Positions 35,416 to 45,085 of a stretch of 64,000 bases of DNA are shown here, piece after piece. Below the pieces are notes generated by a model. The model was not told where the DNA came from. It worked only from the letters and a program-made list of their open reading frames with translations, and searched no databases. Position numbers and translations under genes: made by a program. The DNA comes from Ilyonectria destructans. Lineage: Eukaryota; Ascomycota; Sordariomycetes; Hypocreales; Nectriaceae. The stretch covers positions 1,612,001 through 1,676,000 of the forward strand of contig JAHEWK010000005.1 of the NCBI GenBank assembly GCA_020740775.1. The letters run 5' to 3'. Within the stretch, counting starts at the first letter, position 1; each line of letters starts with the position of its first letter.

Positions 35416-36986
35416 TCACAGCTCCAACTTCACGCTCAAAAGCTGCCGCAGTTGACGAAGTGTATCGGCACTCATCGTGACATTGATGAGCTCCGAGCCC
35501 TCGATGCCATTCGAGGTAGCCACGTCTGGGTTTGGGTAGTACCAGCACGCAATGGCAATGATGACGTATACGACCTATGGTTATTAGTCCCTATAGACGC
35601 TCAAGTTCAATGGGTACAACATACAACAAGCAAAGCTCCCTCAAGCCAGTTCGACTCTCCGTCGCGAAGGAAGTTGCCCACGACGAGAATGGAGAGGACG
35701 AGTAGGGCAACCATGAAGATTTCGAAGTTGAGATCCATGGGCTTTCCCATTGCCCAACCGATGAGGACAACCAAGGGACCGTTGAAGAGGGCGGTCTGAA
35801 TGGATGGGCCAAGGCAGTGATAGAGGGCGACATTGATGACACCATCTGTGACAGATTAGCAAATTTCAAGTCAAGCAGTCAAGGAAAGCAACATACCCCA
35901 GGCCTCGTCAATGGCAGTCAAGTGTTCGGCTGCCTTCTCAACAAGCGGAAGCAGAATCAATCCCAGAAACTGGTCCGGGATACCACTCTCTACAACGTGC
36001 TCGATCTTCTCGACAAGGAAGATCAGGAGCAAGGTCACAAAGGATAGTGAGATGATGACTGCAACGATGACCTCGGTCATGGTGAACTTGGGCTTCTCCA
36101 TATCCGTCTCTCGGTCGGCATCGCGGTGTTCATCCATCTCAATGACTGCGTCAAAGATACTGTGATGGCTGCTGGTCTGGTACCAGATGAACAGAACAAA
36201 GGCAACCATCAAGGCGATGGAGGTGGCCTGGCTGATGCGCAGGACGTCCTCCTGCAGCTTTTCCTCGGTCAACTTTTCATGGAGTGTCCAGAGTCGATGC
36301 GAGCTCTTGACAACCTCGGACTTGAGGGCCGAGTAGAAGGCGCTGGGGATGAGCAGGCCAAAGGCGGCAACCAGCAAGAGCCCAGTGCCAACCTCGGATA
36401 CCACGGGATGGAACTTTTGGCTGACGCGGCGCAGTCCGCCGACGAAGAAGCAGAGGCCAAGACACAGCAGCAGATTGGTCAAGATGCTGCCGAGAATGGC
36501 GGCTTGGATGATGGGAATCAGATTGCCTTCATCGCCGTTGTCCTCGGAGCCGTTTGCGTCGTGCTTGGCAATCAAGACGACAAAAAGGATGATCTCAATG
36601 ATGGAGCCAAACGTCGTTTCAATCAGAATACCCGCGACCTTGGGCATCTTGCGCGCAAACTCTTGACCGGCGAAGCCCAGCAGGTTCGCCGACGGAATGA
36701 CGGCGATGTACGCAGTGGCGAACTTCCAGAGATGCAGGCCAGGGAGGAAATGCAGCACAATGGCGAGAGGCACAAAGGGCCACAGCACGTTGACCAGCAT
36801 GGACGCGGTGCACGAGCTCCGCCAGAGCACGGCCAGGAAATGCGTCGGGTGGAAGCCGCTTCTGCCGCTCTCGCCCTCGTTCTCGTGGCCGCCATGGTGT
36901 TCGTGATCTTGGGCCAAGTGGTTGGAGATGGTTGGGAGGAGCGGGGTCGACTCGTCGTGGCCCGACTGCGCGTGGTTGCTCGCCAT
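35416..36986 (-). CDS. Vacuolar-type Ca2+/H+ exchanger (CAX/VCX1 family)
   Basis: Three exons, 35897-36986, 35625-35845 and 35416-35574, give 489 residues. It has about eleven hydrophobic segments. The two alpha-repeats are visible: GILIETTFGSIIEIILFVV (normally GN/GNxxE in CAX) and LLPLVEKAAEHLTAI, with the final part DGVINVALYHCLGPSIQTAL supplied by exon 2. An acidic region with His residues (EHHGGHENEGE) precedes the first helix, and a long cytosolic loop holds ATSIALM. The family moves Ca2+ into the vacuole in exchange for protons. In alpha-repeat positions where VCX1 has GNxxE and GNAAEH this protein has GSIIE and EKAAEH, a notable divergence that could affect ion preference. The ATG at 36984-36986 (MASNHAQSG) is the usual start; an in-frame upstream ATG at 37088 is less likely. 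Confidence 0.88.
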
Positions 36987-37379
36987 GGTGAGTTGAGGCG
37001 CGCCGGAAATGCCTGAAATACTGCAGAAGCTGGGTTGAGTCAGTGCAAGTGGCGATGCAATTGTCAATGCCGCTGTCAATTTAAACATCAAGATAAGGGG
37101 GTGGGGAAGAATCTGTCTCGTGCTCCGCTGGGGATTGGAAACGCGCTTCGCGTAATTGTTGATCGTCAGTGGTGGTGGCGCAGCAGGTCTAGATCGTCTT
37201 GAGGAAAGTTAGTTTGTTGTTGTTGTCGCTAATGTGAGACACTACGAGTGCCTGAGGTTTGCGACTTCCAGGTTGGTCTGCTACTAGACTCCAATTGAGT
37301 ACTACATGACGAAATTTACAAATGTCTACCGAGGTGATACTATGTACATACTACTCACTTGGACTCGGCTCGTCCCAGC

Positions 37380-38051
37380 CGTCTTGAGTCAACAGCCAGG
37401 GTTACTTCCTTTAAACGGCGCGGATCTGAATCTCGGCAACGTGAAACCCCTCTGCATCGCCGCCCGTGGAAGAGATAAATCCGAGCTCGTCGACATGTTT
37501 CTCAAGGCAGGAGCAGACCCAAACCCCCAATGTGGTCAGGGTTGCGATTACGCTGCCCTCTGGAAGTTGTATGCCATCGGAGCGACTTGAAGCTGGCAAG
37601 GCTCCTCATCGAGTATGGAGCAAATGCTAACCTCAACACTACGAATGGCCGGTTTGGCAGTCCTCTCGTAGCAGCTGCGGCGGGGTATACGGCCGTGTGT
37701 GATGAGCTGTTGATCAAGCATGGCGCCGACGTAAATGCTCGCCTGGAGTGTGGACTATATGGCAGCCCTCTCGCGGCTGCTGTTGCTGGGTCTTGGGGGT
37801 CGGTCGACAGGCTCAGGTATCTGATCAAAGATGCCGGTGGGGATACCACGTCGGCGTCCTGGCGTCTACCTGGAGATACATGGATACATGACGAATGGGA
37901 GCCATGGATAGATGAGGATACGGCGAGATCGTAGGGTTGGGTTCCAATTCAGATGAGGAAAGATGTGGCAGCGTTTCTTATGAAGAAGGGGGTGCGGAGG
38001 AGTGTTCTGATCAAGATGGGTTTCTGGGAAGATGATTTGCAACAAGATTGA
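37380..38051 (+). pseudogene. Broken ankyrin-repeat gene
   Basis: Ankyrin consensus runs through two frames. Frame one ends with LVDMFLKAGADPNPQCGQG; frame two continues with ARLLIEYGANANLN, AAAAGYTAVCDELLIKHGA and DVNARLECGLYGSPLAAAV. The switch near 37545-37560 is a single-base frameshift with no splice signals. An in-frame TAG at about 37932 is followed by more than 35 sense codons (MRKDVAAFLMKKGV) to a TGA at 38049. One frameshift and one nonsense codon mark a decayed gene. Confidence 0.7.
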
Positions 38052-39757
38052 GGGCCAGCTGATGTAGAGCTCCTCGAGCACCATCTAGCCAAGTTGGATG
38101 CCTACTCCACACGGAGTACACTGCGCTGGTAGTTTGCTACAGAGTACTAGGGATATGGCCGTTACACCGTTCAGGCTTATCTCCTTGGCCGATGAGGTGT
38201 TATTCAGCGATCGCACTAGCGGCATGGCGTGAACAACTCGGCGGGCAGCGGAGCTTTGTTGATACAATATACTGAACTATAATACCAGCGTTCAGGTCAA
38301 GTCACACGGTACGAAGCGCGTACCAGATCTTTAATCAAGCAAGCAGTTTTCCAGCCATATTCAGATGCCCCTAAACACATACCTCGCTACTTTCCATGGT
38401 CGTAAAGGGAAGCTTGGAATCAACAATAAAACCAACTGACAGCTTTTGGATCCTCGTCATCTTGGCTCGAGGAATAATGAGAGAAGAAGAGGCTGGTCGC
38501 TTCTTAGATGCTCTTCTTTGAAGATTAATGACCGAAGACGCCTTGGATGAGGCTGGTTCGAAGGTTTCTGTGATCCGATGTGATCTAAAGTGGTTAATAG
38601 TGACACATTGAAATGGGGGCCAATTACGAACTTCCAAAGATGGGCTTGCGCCGAAGAGGTTGACTGGGAATTGAAAAAACGTGGCATGCCCTTATCATCG
38701 CATAGTCGGGAATACTAGATATCCCTGCGAGATGTATTGTCTGTCCTCAGTTCTGCTAATAACCAGCCATAGTGTCCGATTCAGCTTCACCTACCTATAC
38801 CCTTCCTCCTGACCAAGAGACTTGTTACAACAAATCGCCGCTGGCCCTAAGTGGTTTTATGGAGATTATCAACGGAAGGATAGTTTGTTAAGGCTAAGGC
38901 TATGGCAGCGTCGTACTATTTAGCGATGCTTTTGGACCGGGATCCCAGAGGGGGGAGTAGGAGTGGTGGCGGCTGCGATGATGCGGTGCTAATAAGACTA
39001 CCTTTTGAAGAGCTCTCAGACATGTCGAACAATGTTAAAGAATTTATAAATAGAGAATTAATTGAGGAACTTTATTTGAATTCACGTATAATTTATTAAT
39101 AAAGAGTTTACTAAGTAATAATAATACCTTAAGCTTCTAGGATCCACTGAGTATCTATCTCCAGACTGTTTATTCTACAAGATCTTTCTTCTAAAGATGC
39201 AGATATAGTTACAACTAGTCAATTGTATGTCCACTTAATAGAGTTAGCAAACTATAAATATAGAAACATAATATTTATTGGTTCTCCAGGCTCCACGTCC
39301 TTGTTAAGACAGGACAACCCTTCACCTCAAGGGCAGGGGATAGGTCCAGGGAACAAGATGGAATTGGTGGGTAATAGGCATTTAGGTTGCCAGGCAAAAT
39401 TTCTCATCCGGTGTAATTGATAGTGCTGTACTTTAGCTACTGGGGAAAAGAATCACGGATTTGACTTCTCAAAATAAAGAGGTGACCCATAACTTACATT
39501 ATGGGGCGGTGTCAAAAGCGGTGGAGTTGATCACGAACATTAGTCACTTTTCCCTTTATGATAAATGTGGGCCACAGCGGGTGGTGTGCTGTGAATTTCT
39601 AGGCAGCAGGACGGCCTTCATCAACCCAGCTCCCCTCCCTGCGGCGTTGGACTTCACTGATGCGTACTCTTGACATTTTACTGTACTTTTATCCCATAAT
39701 TGAGATAGAAGCCATCAACTACGCCTTCGAAAGCTGCACATTTGGCGGCTTTTAACG
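38052..39757. other. Gene-free region with AT-rich patches
   Basis: About 1.7 kb. AT-rich stretches at about 39040-39130 and 39180-39290 interrupt moderate-GC DNA, a pattern seen around RIP-mutated relics. No coding region was recognised. The right end carries the promoter of the H3-tail gene. Confidence 0.4.
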
Positions 39758-40825
39758 ATGGCGCGCACGAAGCGGACGAGACGCAAATCAACCGGTGGCA
39801 AAGCACCCAGGAAGAGGAACATGTCGGCTCCGTATAGTCATTTCGAAGATCACGCTGCCCGAACCTATACAGTTGTCCGCGGTTGTGGGTTTCCTGGGAA
39901 CATTGCCAAGCTTGGCATCCAGCTCTACTGTTTAGGCAGCCCTCACCCATCGCCGGAGGCTTTAGGGAACAGCTTTCTCAATTGTCGTGCTATTGAGAGT
40001 TGGGGAAATGCGAGAGATCGGTGGCCGAGGGTCGATGTGCACTCTAATTTCAGCAGCATTGAAGAATGCGTCGACCATCATCGTTGTGAAAAGGCGTACC
40101 GAATGCGAGCCGTCCAAGACATGAGAGAGAGTGCTGTGGCGGGCCTGTCGGAGGAAGCTGCAAACGAAAGGCTCATGGACGAAATCCGGGGCAAAGAGCC
40201 GTTACCTCATATAGTACCAACTTGGTGCTCATCTGCGAAATTCTGGTCCCAACACGATTACGGGAGCCGTTATCGAAGCTGGATTATCGTCTTGCCAGAG
40301 GGATGTCTGTCGTGGGAAGATGCCATTGAGAAGGGGATTTATCAAGTTAGTTTTGATCTCGACATCACACCCGCGATGGAGACGGAAATGTACGACTGTG
40401 ATATTGAAGAGGACACCCTGTTAGATGGTGAGAAGCATGGCTGGGTTGAAGTGGACAAATCTGGCCTCGAAAAGTGCCAGCCAGTGCAGATCAGACTTCT
40501 TTGTGCTCGTGAACAACCACGGGGTGCTTTTCTTGGCCCTGAGGAGGTCCACGATGTCGATCGTATTAACGAGTTCCTGGATGGATGGAAGACACCTGGC
40601 CATGAGAGTACATTGGAAAGTGCTTGGCAGGATGCTGTAATTGGGTTGTGGGACTGTACCTACCGTCCACAGTTCTGTGATGGCTGCTATGAGGGGGAAT
40701 CGCATGGCTCATGCGAGGTTGAGTTGGATGAACACTATTTCGATGAGGATGGGCAGTGCATTGCTTGTCGGAGAGTGACCGAGTACAGACGTCGAAGCAA
40801 AAGGATAGCGGCTATGGCTGGCTAG
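39758..40825 (+). CDS. Uncharacterised protein with a histone H3 N-terminal tail
   Basis: A single-exon frame of 355 residues. After the initiator Met the protein reads ARTKRTRRKSTGGKAPRK, against ARTKQTARKSTGGKAPRK in histone H3. Only Q5R and A7R differ, and K4, R8, K9, S10, K14, R17 and K18 keep their exact positions. The match stops there: no histone fold follows. The body is unrelated, mostly acidic and Trp/Asp-rich, with no domain I recognise. Near the C-terminus cysteines at about 307, 310, 319, 334 and 337 (CDGC and CIAC pairs) could bind zinc, and RRRSKR could be a nuclear signal. The ATG at 39758 must be the start, since the tail begins right after it. Binding of H3-tail readers or modifiers is inference; the sequence match is direct. 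Confidence 0.72.
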   Translation: MARTKRTRRKSTGGKAPRKRNMSAPYSHFEDHAARTYTVVRGCGFPGNIAKLGIQLYCLGSPHPSPEALGNSFLNCRAIESWGNARDRWPRVDVHSNFSSIEECVDHHRCEKAYRMRAVQDMRESAVAGLSEEAANERLMDEIRGKEPLPHIVPTWCSSAKFWSQHDYGSRYRSWIIVLPEGCLSWEDAIEKGIYQVSFDLDITPAMETEMYDCDIEEDTLLDGEKHGWVEVDKSGLEKCQPVQIRLLCAREQPRGAFLGPEEVHDVDRINEFLDGWKTPGHESTLESAWQDAVIGLWDCTYRPQFCDGCYEGESHGSCEVELDEHYFDEDGQCIACRRVTEYRRRSKRIAAMAG

Positions 40826-41810
40826 AAGATGGGACTCGAGGTGTAATATAACCGACTTAAAATATCATAAGATTGTGGTTCGTATCATCAAACAGCTGGG
40901 CCGACGTATTGGGCATCTTGTGGGCTCAATGTTATATTCCCATCGTCTTTCGACTGAGAGCAAAGCCAGTAGATGAGTGGCATCTCATTGTCTAAATCGA
41001 CCGCAGGTGCAAAAAGGCTGCTGAGGACCTTGAACAGGAAGACGCCCCTGAGTCCATGTACCTGACTCGTGATCGATATGATCGCCCGGCTCGCTCACGG
41101 CTTTACGCGTTAATTTCTCCCTGCATGAGACTAGGGTGTCACAATTAGGTTGCCGGCTACCGACCACGACCCGCTCTCGGTACGGTTTCCGAATACCTGT
41201 CGGGCGTCTTCAACCCTTTTTGTTGCCAAGTGTTGTGATTAGGAACGCCAGGACGCAAAGCCAACACATTTATGACGCAATTGGTACCTGATTTATCCCT
41301 GCTAGCCAGGGGCTAAGCCTGCCCTCAGCTGGCGCCGGTTGCTGTTCCTGGACTATAAATCAATAGCGTTGGAAAAAAGGAAACCGCATGCGCCACATTG
41401 GCTAGATCCATCAGTAGTCTCCCCAGTGCCTCGTATCTGAGTCTTTCTTGACCCTGATTGGCAAGTGCTAATCATAGTGCTGATATTCATTTTACGTCTT
41501 TCACAAAGCCTAACCCTTTTTAGCATTTTATTCGCCAATCTGTGTATGTCTTAATCACCCGAGGCAAGACACGCTTCTTAGTCCTGCTAAGCTTGCTCAA
41601 GCATGCAACCAACGCTTACCGAACAAGTCACAGTAGAATTCGGAGAGATTGGTATGCCATGTACCCGAGCTTATTAAGCCTGAAAGGAAAAGATGAAAAG
41701 AATGCCTCTGTCCCCCGCGTTGCGTTTCAGGGGGTCTCCGGTGTGTTGTTTCTCCAGTGAAACCGGTGACCAGTGCACTGTTGCTCTCGACGCGACAACA
41801 ATCCGTCAAG
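40826..41810. other. Intergenic region, no gene seen
   Basis: 985 bp between the H3-tail gene and the secreted-protein gene, both on the plus strand. It contains the latter's promoter. Confidence 0.45.
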
Positions 41811-42800
41811 ATGGCTCGCCGTCTGATCCACTCGCTTTTCTTAACATCACTTCTCAGCTCACTGGCTGTTGCGTCGCCATGCAAGGCCTCATCGAGCACC
41901 ACGGCCCTTCTCTCAACCACGGAAACGACTCCCGATAATAGTGCCACAAGCCTCACCACATCCACTTCTGAAGGGACGCCGACTACGACTCCGGGCGACC
42001 AAACTTCTACCACAGGCCTCACCACATCCACTTCTGAAGGGACACCGACTACGACTCCAGGCGACCAAACATCCACCACAAGCCTCACCACATCCACTAC
42101 TGAAGGGACACCGACCACGACTCCTACTACAACCCTCGCCACATCCACTTCTGAAGGGACACCGACTACGACTCCGGGAGACCAGACTCCTACCACAACC
42201 CCAGCCGATGATACCACTACAACATCAGTATGCGTTGAGACTCCTGCAGCCACTCCTGAGCCGGCTTGTACCAGCGTTGGACAAACTTGCGAGGCCGAGC
42301 TAGAACAAATATGCGACCCCAACATCAGCCCCATCAAAAACGGTAACTTTGAGAGCGGTGACCTCTGTCCGTGGGTTCTCTCCGGTGACAACGAAGCCTG
42401 CGTCTACATTGGCCCCAACGGGGCGTTCGACACGGCCAAAACATTCCGCACTTCCACAAAGTTCAAGGACAACGTCTACCTAGAGATGTACCAAGATACC
42501 TGGACCTGCGCCAACTCTCGCGTCTACTGCACATACCAGTGGTATTTTGACAAATACTACATCACACCTGGCCGATACGTGCCCTACTTTCGCATCTGGA
42601 ACGGCAACGAAGTTATCGGTAATCGTTACCCTGAGAGCGACGCCGATGCGGGTCACTGGATGTCTGGCTCGTTTTCCTTCGATACGCCCAGTAGTGGCAA
42701 GAACCGAATCTGGATTACGGCCCAGAGCCCACAGTTCTGCCTTGACAATTGGTTTGCCATCGACGAGATTAGCTGCTACGTGGAGTCTCGCCGACGTTAA
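41811..42800 (+). CDS. Secreted Thr/Ser-rich repeat protein with a C-terminal carbohydrate-binding-like domain
   Basis: One exon, 329 residues. It starts with a signal peptide (MARRLIHSLFLTSLLSSLAVAS). A mucin-like region of about 110 residues, almost all Thr, Ser, Pro and Gly, contains four tandem units built on LTTSTSEGTPTTTPGDQTS and is likely to be heavily O-glycosylated. The C-terminal 160 residues begin with Cys-containing IKNGNFESGDLCPWVLSG and end in a beta-sandwich-like pattern with several cysteines. This resembles CBM4/9- or galactose-binding-like modules of fungal surface proteins. No GPI signal is visible, so it is probably released or bound to the wall. A role in adhesion or host/substrate contact is inferred. 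Confidence 0.8.
   Translation: MARRLIHSLFLTSLLSSLAVASPCKASSSTTALLSTTETTPDNSATSLTTSTSEGTPTTTPGDQTSTTGLTTSTSEGTPTTTPGDQTSTTSLTTSTTEGTPTTTPTTTLATSTSEGTPTTTPGDQTPTTTPADDTTTTSVCVETPAATPEPACTSVGQTCEAELEQICDPNISPIKNGNFESGDLCPWVLSGDNEACVYIGPNGAFDTAKTFRTSTKFKDNVYLEMYQDTWTCANSRVYCTYQWYFDKYYITPGRYVPYFRIWNGNEVIGNRYPESDADAGHWMSGSFSFDTPSSGKNRIWITAQSPQFCLDNWFAIDEISCYVESRRR
41952..42200 (+). repeat. Tandem 66-bp coding repeats of the secreted protein
   Basis: Units start at 41952, 42018, 42084 and 42135. Three have 66 nt (22 residues); the third is shortened to 51 nt by an in-frame loss of five codons. High identity between units suggests recent expansion or contraction. Confidence 0.85.
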
Positions 42801-43094
42801 CCTAGAGCTGTGTGGTTGTGTCTATGTTCGAACTTGGTCACTCTAATCCGGCATTGATTGAGAGAAGGCGAGCCTAGGGGGTCGGAACGTAATCCCGGTC
42901 TTGAACATCGGCTTCGGCCTTGTGACTTCGGCGTTAGGACTCTCCCAGGCACGCCTTGATTTCTAATCGGACTAGTAGTGTGGTCACTTGATATCAAATT
43001 TAATGAATTCTTGATTACTCCAGCCCTTGGCAGTCCCAGGACACTATTCCTCTCCGTAGTCACTATCTTCAACATGAAATGTGGAGTTGAGCGA

Positions 43095-43724
43095 CTAGAG
43101 TTTCTCAACAGGTCCAGCAACTGCAATAAAATCCACCTGAATATCGACGCCTGCTGGTAGATTCGAGACCTCCACCATCGATCGTGCAGGCTTCTGTGGG
43201 AATGCAGGGTTGTAAACCGCGTTAAACTCGGGCATAATTCCAGCGTCGCGTACATACACCTGCGTGACATTTAGTGATCATGGCATGAAAGCAAGTAGGC
43301 TGGGGGTTCTCACAACTACTTTGACCACCTCTCCAAGACTCGAACCAGCTTCCTTCAGGATTGCCTCTGTGTTCTGGACGATAGCATGCGTTTTGTCGGC
43401 TACGGAGCCTGTAATAAGCTTGCCGTTTACGTCTGCTGGGATTTGACCAGACAACCAAACGAGACCTCCGGTTTTGATTGCCTGGGACTATAAAGGAGAA
43501 ATGAACAGTCAGCGTTAGAGTCTACGCGCTTTTTTTCGTACGATGCGTCGATAGTAACAGCTAATGATCCGGTCACAGCAGTTTTCGGCTGGGGCTTACG
43601 GACATAGTGGGCAAATGCTGTCGAACCACGCATTGTCAGTCATACTAGGCAGTAAGGCGCAAGTGACGAGTGAATACTCACGCTTGTAGCACTTGTCGGT
43701 ATAAACGGACTCAACCGCCATCAT
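43095..43724 (-). CDS. RidA/YjgF-family imine deaminase
   Basis: Four exons, 43682-43724, 43604-43617 (14 nt), 43314-43487 and 43095-43259, give 131 residues, the standard RidA length. Signature segments are PFAHYSQAIKTGG, WLSGQIPADVNGK, THAIVQNTEAILKEAGSS, VVYVRDAG, AVYNP and PARSMVEVSNLPAG. The arginine in PARS is the catalytic residue that binds the substrate carboxylate. RidA proteins hydrolyse enamines and imines, including imino acids made by amino-acid oxidases, to 2-oxo acids and ammonia. The microexon is followed by an unusual GTCCGT donor, needed to keep frame. Two TCGG-N9-CCGA sites stand 212-261 bp upstream, linking this gene to the oxidase cluster 24 kb away. Confidence 0.85.
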
Positions 43725-43935
43725 AAGATATCTTCTGGGTTGTAATGGTCGCGGCGGTTGCGGATATAGCGGTCGGAGTGGCGAAATCACACGAGCCAGC
43801 TGAGGCAGGGAGATGGGTGATTTGCGGATAAGTCTGAGACTCATTTCAACGATTGTGTTTAAGAAGGAAGCAACGTCACCTGCGGGGAGATAGCCCTTGG
43901 AGTTATGTAGTCCGACTGGCGACGGTTTGGGCAGA

Positions 43936-43952
43936 TCGGCAGACCGATCCGA
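43936..43952. promoter_or_regulatory. TCGG-N9-CCGA site R1 (RidA promoter)
   Basis: Perfect repeat with spacer CAGACCGAT, about 212 bp upstream of the RidA start codon. Confidence 0.6.
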
Positions 43953-43968
43953 CCGAATGTCCAAGATG

Positions 43969-43985
43969 TCGGCTTCGGAAGCCGA
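43969..43985. promoter_or_regulatory. TCGG-N9-CCGA site R2 (RidA promoter)
   Basis: Perfect repeat with spacer CTTCGGAAG, 33 bp from R1. The pair resembles the double sites in the permease and aminotransferase/aldolase promoters. Confidence 0.6.
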
Positions 43986-45085
43986 GCTCTGAATGACCGA
44001 TCTTACAGATACTCAAATAGCAATTGTCATTTTAATTCAAAGGACGGACATACTTGATGATTGATGGTGACTGGATATAGAATGATACGGGCGTGCATCC
44101 CTCAGACCTCCATGACGAAACCATAGGTTCAGTCCGCTTTACAGGATAGGTCCGATTTCCATTCAAGTGAAGACGTCACTTTAGTGCGAGCCAGTGCAAT
44201 CGCAGATCAAATTTTCATTACAGTAGTGGTCAAATGGTACTTCTTGCATCGCATCCTACTCTGATTATGAACCATAACATCCCTGCCCCGAACGTTGGAA
44301 TGCCGACGCCCTTGAACCGGGACTTGGGGATCCGCTACCCGCGCCACACACAGGTATATCCGCCTCACTTTTCCATGATTCCAGCTCCTTGACACTCCAA
44401 ATAGATTATCGGCATGTTTGGGTTCAGGCGAGTGCGACGCAGTGTCTCATTCTACACCTAATAGGATAACTTTTTCTTCGCTTCATTAGCCCACGTTACA
44501 TTCTATCGTAAAATCTCAACTGATCCAGGCAGCCTAGCGTAAATAGCCATTCCACTCTCTTCTATTAATCACCTAGTTATACGCCATACCCGTAGATACC
44601 ACGAGAACTCAGCCCATTCAGTATGGGTAGCCCCTGGGCAAAGTGGAGAGCTGCAGGATCCTGGCGCTACTGTGGATAAATTTGACCTCTGAAAGATAAG
44701 ATAAGCATACTTATTGGCACAAAACCACGGACAATCACTACTCAAGAGCCTCAATGTGACTTTACTACGGTACGTGCGGTATACGATGTAGTATCCAAGG
44801 ATTTCCACTTCGCCGAGGCGCTACCCATACTGAATTTGCTGAATTACGGTATACAAAATGCAATTGGCCACCCCGACATTTCATGCCGCGCTAGGCTGCC
44901 CCGATCCGTGGAGCTTTTACGGGAGTCAATTAACATTCCTTAACTACACATCCGAGTTTTAGCAAGATGCCGATCGCCCATGAGAAATACGGTAAGCTTT
45001 CTCCATAAAGCCTCGAGAGTTCCTGTTCAGCAAAGTGGAAATCAGTTCCTTACCTCGATCACTACTTTCCAGCCGAGACGCCATC
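43986..45085. other. Remainder of the divergent RidA/FMN-oxidase intergenic region
   Basis: 1.1 kb without a recognisable gene. It carries the promoter of the FMN enzyme, which starts at 45086 on the plus strand. Confidence 0.45.

Noticed and set aside
36126..37016. Long plus-strand frame of 296 codons
   Set aside because: It is the antisense of the CAX exchanger exon and has no family features.
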